Below, piece after piece: positions 6,910 to 9,351 of a DNA stretch of 9,351 nucleotides. The DNA is taken from positions 1-9,351 of the forward strand of contig WAOY01000117.1 of assembly GCA_015520985.1 (NCBI GenBank). The letters run 5' to 3'. Both the position numbers and the translations under genes were made by a program. Source of the stretch: DHVE2 group archaeon (GTDB lineage: Archaea > Thermoplasmatota > Thermoplasmata > Thermoplasmatales > Aciduliprofundaceae). The notes below the pieces were generated by a model, which was given only the letters and a program-made list of their open reading frames with translations, was not told the origin of the DNA and ran no database searches. Position 1 is the stretch's first letter, and the number at the start of each line of letters is the position of its first letter.

Positions 6910-7755
6910 ATGAATAAATCGGAGCTTCGCAGCGCCGAGGAGAAGTACAGGTTCTACAAGGAAAAGAGAGATGAGTTCAGGCGCAGGGCTAGAGAACTGC
7001 GGGATGAACGTGCGCTCCTCATAGAGGAGCGCCGAAAGCTTTTTGACGAGATGAGGGAGGAGAAGGAGAGGAGGGACGCCGTAGTTGCGAAAATGAGGGA
7101 AATCAAGGCGATTAGGGACTCCAAGAGGGAGAAACTGCGGCGCCTCATCGAGTACTCGAGGGAGATGAGAAAAAACTCGCAGAACCGCGTGGAGGAGCGC
7201 CTGGCCAGGGTAGAAGAGGAGATATCGCGCCTGGAGAGGGAGCTACAGATAAAGCCCCACACCGTTGAAGAGGAGAACAAGATCATAGACAGGCTCCGCT
7301 CCCTGAGGAGGGAGAGGGAAAAACTCAGGAAAGAGGTTGAGGAGAAGAACAGGCTGCTGGGCGAGATAAACGACCTGGAGGAGGAGATCTCCCGGCTCAA
7401 GAAGGAGATAGAAGAGTACAGCGAGGAGATAAAGGAACTTTACGAGGAGTCGCAGAGGCACCACGAGCACGTAGTGGAACTCAGCCGCGAGATCGTGTAC
7501 CTGAAGGAGAAGATAGAGGAGAAGAGCAGGGAGATAGAGAAGATGAACGCCAAGGCGGACGCGTACCACCAGAAGGCCCAAGAGATGCTCCAGAGGATCA
7601 TCGAAATAAAGGGGGAGTTCCGCCGGAAGAGGGAAGAGGAGGAGGCAGTCCTGAGGGAACTAGAAGAGAGGAGCAAAGAAATAGAGGTTAAGGACGAGGA
7701 CGTGGACAGGTTCATAGAGGTTCTGAAGAAGAAAAAGAAGATCAAGTACCCCTAA
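6910..7755 (+). CDS. Archaeal coiled-coil protein, COG1340-like
   Basis: A 281-residue, extremely charged (Glu/Lys/Arg) protein predicted to be almost entirely alpha-helical coiled coil with heptad-like spacing. It has no Cys, no hydrophobic segment and no catalytic motif. Two long helical arms, about residues 5-112 and 120-262, flank a proline-containing hinge at LQIKPHTVEEENKIIDRL (112-129), a pattern I associate with the archaeal COG1340 family of uncharacterised coiled-coil proteins, where a similar TxEEE segment occurs mid-protein. The C-terminus ends in a lysine run (VLKKKKKIKYP). The ATG lies 6 bases after the ftsZ stop, with a modest GAGTGAT ribosome-binding site overlapping that stop. 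Co-transcription with ftsZ suggests a structural role around the Z-ring or chromosome, but this is inference from position. Its TAA stop overlaps the stop of the converging DUF131-type gene (7752-7755). SMC/Rad50-like proteins are excluded because there are no Walker motifs. Confidence 0.8.
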   Translation: MNKSELRSAEEKYRFYKEKRDEFRRRARELRDERALLIEERRKLFDEMREEKERRDAVVAKMREIKAIRDSKREKLRRLIEYSREMRKNSQNRVEERLARVEEEISRLERELQIKPHTVEEENKIIDRLRSLRREREKLRKEVEEKNRLLGEINDLEEEISRLKKEIEEYSEEIKELYEESQRHHEHVVELSREIVYLKEKIEEKSREIEKMNAKADAYHQKAQEMLQRIIEIKGEFRRKREEEEAVLRELEERSKEIEVKDEDVDRFIEVLKKKKKIKYP

Positions 7756-8156
7756 AGGATAAGGAAGAAAAGCACGATGGCAAGGAGCATAAGGAATCCT
7801 CCCAGGAGGGCGTAGAGCAGGTGATTTTTATCTGAACCGAAAACGATGGGTATCGGCCCCACAAGCACGATTCCACCGTAATGGACATTCCCTTCACTCT
7901 CCTCTCCTGGGTGATCTGGGGGTTCGGGCTCATCAACCCCTGGCGGTGGGGGAATTGCGAAGAAGGGAGAAATGAAAAGCAGGAAGAACCCCAGGAAAAT
8001 CAAGAGGGAGCCTGCGGCCCCCAGGGGACCGTAGGAGTAGAAAAAGGGGATTATGAACAGGAACCCGACTCCACCCTCACCCATCGCAATGGATAATGCG
8101 ATCAGGAATATCCCGAGGAATATCAGAAAGAGGCCAAGTATACCTATGGATTTCAT
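7752..8156 (-). CDS. DUF131 (TIGR00304)-type membrane protein with an N-terminal extension
   Basis: A 134-residue membrane protein. The C-terminal part carries the recognisable DUF131 pattern: HYGGIVLVGPIPIVFGSDK (92-110) followed by a hydrophobic helix (112-134). Typical family members are short, often under 100 residues, with this motif between two helices. Here the N-terminal region has two hydrophobic segments (about 4-25 and 45-68) and then a proline/acid-rich linker (69-90, PPPPGVDEPEPPDHPGEESE) before the motif. Function is unknown for the family. The ATG at 8156 is separated by one base from the TGA of the zinc-ribbon protein gene, so the two are co-translated, and GAAGTGAT just upstream can act as ribosome-binding site. 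The gene ends inside the stop of the converging coiled-coil gene. Confidence 0.78.
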   Translation of the reverse strand: MKSIGILGLFLIFLGIFLIALSIAMGEGGVGFLFIIPFFYSYGPLGAAGSLLIFLGFFLLFISPFFAIPPPPGVDEPEPPDHPGEESEGNVHYGGIVLVGPIPIVFGSDKNHLLYALLGGFLMLLAIVLFFLIL

Positions 8157-8157
8157 A

Positions 8158-9063
8158 TCACTTCAGCCTGTGACCGCACTGTCTGCAGAACTTATCCTCG
8201 CTGCTGACCTCGGCGCCGCAGTTGGGGCAGTAGTACTTGAATACCAGCCGGGTGCCGCAGTTCCAGCAGAACTTGTCCTCGGGGCGCACCACCGCGCCGC
8301 AGCTGGGGCAATGCAATTCCTCTTCCTCGCTCTCCTCCTCTTCGACGATGGGCACTACACCTGCGCTCTGTGGCTCTGGCTTGACAGGAACCTCGTGGGT
8401 TTCCGGCTCCATCCTCTCCTCAGGTATCTCGCCAGTCTCAAGTATCCTGTTGCTCTTTACGGCGAGACGGAGGGCCTCGGTGTAATCTTCGTTGTCAAAG
8501 GCCTTCTTTGCCCTGCTTAGATACAGGAGCGCGGCCTGCTTCAACTCCCCCTCCTCATAGTCCACAAGTTTGCCCTCCACCACGCGGATCTCGAACTTGG
8601 ACTGCAGGAAATTCTCGGGGAGATCCTTCTCCAGCTCATGCAGGGGCGTGGGCAGTTCGGCCTCCTTGGGGGAGGACTCCTCTATCTTCCTGATTATCTT
8701 CATCTCCTCCGCCACTCTGGGGCTAAGCCCGTCCTCCACGGGGGTCTCTTCCCTGATCCTCGTGAGCATGCGCTTGGCGTTGTTAACGATCTCTATGCAC
8801 TCGGCGTAGTTCTCCATATCGTAGGCCTTCTGGGCCTTGGCCACCATGTTCTCCACTGCGCCCACGTTGTAGTTTCTCTCCTTCATCATCCGCACCATTC
8901 CGCGGAGCATCTGGATCTGGTTGTACGCGTCTTCCTTGGGATCCGCCTCTTCGCTAAGCTTCTTCAACTTGGACTTCCGCATGAAAGCCAGCATGACGTA
9001 AGCGACCACCATCATAATCACCGCCAGTATCAGCAGGGCGATGGTAAGAGTTACCTCGTCCAT
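8158..9063 (-). CDS. Membrane-anchored protein with duplicated helical repeat and two C-terminal zinc ribbons
   Basis: A 301-residue protein of unrecognised function. A single N-terminal membrane helix (about 5-28, VTLTIALLILAVIMMVVAYV) is followed by a basic stop-transfer segment, which places the rest in the cytoplasm. Two related helical-hairpin units are visible, KAYDMENYAECIEIVNNAKR (79-98) and KAFDNEDYTEALRLAVKSNR (187-206), which look TPR-like. An acidic/proline linker (about 215-250) leads to two zinc ribbons, C252/C255...C266/C269 and C279/C282...C293/C296, each CPxCGxxV...DKFCxxCG. The frame also has ATGs at 9084, 9081 and 9075. I prefer 9063 because the minus-strand TATA box (9087-9094) lies 24-31 bases ahead of it, fitting a leaderless mRNA, and would be too close to the earlier ATGs. 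The partner DUF131-type gene follows after one base. A scaffold or adaptor role at the membrane is possible. Confidence 0.78.
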   Translation of the reverse strand: MDEVTLTIALLILAVIMMVVAYVMLAFMRKSKLKKLSEEADPKEDAYNQIQMLRGMVRMMKERNYNVGAVENMVAKAQKAYDMENYAECIEIVNNAKRMLTRIREETPVEDGLSPRVAEEMKIIRKIEESSPKEAELPTPLHELEKDLPENFLQSKFEIRVVEGKLVDYEEGELKQAALLYLSRAKKAFDNEDYTEALRLAVKSNRILETGEIPEERMEPETHEVPVKPEPQSAGVVPIVEEEESEEEELHCPSCGAVVRPEDKFCWNCGTRLVFKYYCPNCGAEVSSEDKFCRQCGHRLK

Positions 9064-9086
9064 CGGCCCAAACATCCCCATCATGG

Positions 9087-9094
9087 TATAAAAA
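9087..9094 (-). promoter_or_regulatory. TATA box for the zinc-ribbon protein gene
   Basis: TTTTTATA on the minus strand, 24-31 bases ahead of the ATG at 9063. It lies in the 33-base gap (9085-9117) behind the transporter gene, giving the zinc-ribbon/DUF131 pair its own promoter. It is the reason for choosing the 9063 start over 9084. Confidence 0.6.
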
Positions 9095-9117
9095 GATTTT
9101 GCGGTAATCCCCAGGGA

Positions 9118-9351
9118 CTAGAGGGTGAGCATAACAATGCCCGCGAAGATCACCAGCATACCCGCGATTTTTAGCGGGCTGAGATTCTCCCCGATGAGCA
9201 CGTACGCAAGGAGGGCTACGAGGAAAGCGTTTGCCGCGGTTATGGCCACGGTGGGCCCCGCGGGACCCTTGGTGAGGGCTATCTTGATGGAGTACATACC
9301 TATGGCGAGGGTCACACCAGCGGCAACGGGGAGCAGGAGGAGCCACGTGGG
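9118..9351 (-). CDS. EamA/DMT-superfamily transporter, C-terminal part only
   Basis: The minus-strand frame is open from the right edge to the TAG at 9118-9120, giving 77 residues of a protein whose N-terminus lies outside the window. The fragment contains about three hydrophobic helices: TWLLLLPVAAGVTLAIGMYS, then VAITAANAFLVALLAYVLIG, then LKIAGMLVIFAGIVMLTL. Between the last two is GENLSPLKIAG, the characteristic GE.L....GA/G segment near the end of EamA (drug/metabolite transporter) proteins. In complete members this is the last third of the second EamA repeat (about 280-300 residues overall, ten helices). The substrate cannot be inferred. A GTG at 9315 lies in frame but would start in mid-domain, so I treat the gene as truncated by the window edge, not as a short gene. 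Confidence 0.83.
   Translation of the reverse strand, partial: PTWLLLLPVAAGVTLAIGMYSIKIALTKGPAGPTVAITAANAFLVALLAYVLIGENLSPLKIAGMLVIFAGIVMLTL

Noticed and set aside
6954..7745. Ser/Leu-rich minus-strand open frames opposite the coiled-coil gene
   Set aside because: They are antisense products of GAG/AAG/AGG-rich codons (giving CTC/CTT/CCT); they have no ribosome-binding site and no plausible fold.
6910..7755. Rad50/SMC-type ATPase fragment
   Set aside because: Only coiled coil is present; there are no Walker A, Walker B or zinc-hook motifs, and the gene is complete with its own start and stop.
8638..9174. His/Leu-rich plus-strand open frame opposite the zinc-ribbon gene
   Set aside because: It is the complement of a Met/Asp/Lys-rich coding sequence, spans a promoter and two genes, and has no recognisable domain.

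Overview
The window looks like the chromosome of an archaeon, most likely a thermophilic euryarchaeon. The supporting signs are an archaeal-type tRNA Cm56 methyltransferase (aTrm56), an archaeal FtsZ1-like protein, a class III (pilin-like) membrane protein, DUF131 and COG1340-type proteins, AT-rich TATA boxes 25-30 bases ahead of start codons (leaderless genes), and heavy use of AGG/AGA, ATA, GAG and AAG codons. A Thermoplasmatota/Aciduliprofundum-like origin is my guess; the sequence alone does not settle it. I see no tRNA, rRNA, CRISPR array, transposase or phage gene. This is a compact chromosomal region with very short intergenic gaps.

Layout. (1) 1-947, minus: a guanine deaminase-type amidohydrolase whose C-terminus lies off the left edge. 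(2) 1042-2528, plus: a tightly coupled trio made of a winged-helix regulator, a four-helix membrane protein that starts at a TTG directly after the regulator's stop, and aTrm56 (4-base overlap), closed by a hairpin plus T-run. (3) 2676-3265, minus: a small protein with a YbjN/CesT-chaperone-like appearance whose last ~35 codons sit in the -1 frame, an apparent frameshift. (4) 3309-5196, plus: molybdopterin/tungstopterin cofactor genes moeA and a mobB-like gene carrying an Fe-S domain. Between (3) and (4), in the divergent promoter, is a perfect 16-base palindrome. (5) 5200-5658, minus: a pilin-like single-pass surface protein. (6) 5782-7755, plus: ftsZ and, six bases later, a 281-residue COG1340-like coiled-coil protein. 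(7) 7752-9063, minus: a membrane-anchored protein with two zinc ribbons, and a DUF131-type membrane protein one base behind it. (8) 9118-9351, minus: the C-terminal end of an EamA/DMT-type transporter.

How they fit together. moeA and mobB act in the same cofactor pathway (metal insertion and nucleotide attachment). ftsZ with the coiled-coil gene is the most suggestive unit for something less described: an archaeal cell-division operon with a possible Z-ring partner. The regulator, membrane protein and aTrm56 genes are translationally coupled, but I cannot say why. Genes that converge do so with almost no spacing (3 bases apart at 5197-5199; stops overlapping at 7752-7755). I found no clearly new defence or mobile system. 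The observations most worth following are the coiled-coil gene behind ftsZ, the frameshifted gene, the palindromic operator candidate, and the zinc-ribbon/DUF131 membrane pair.
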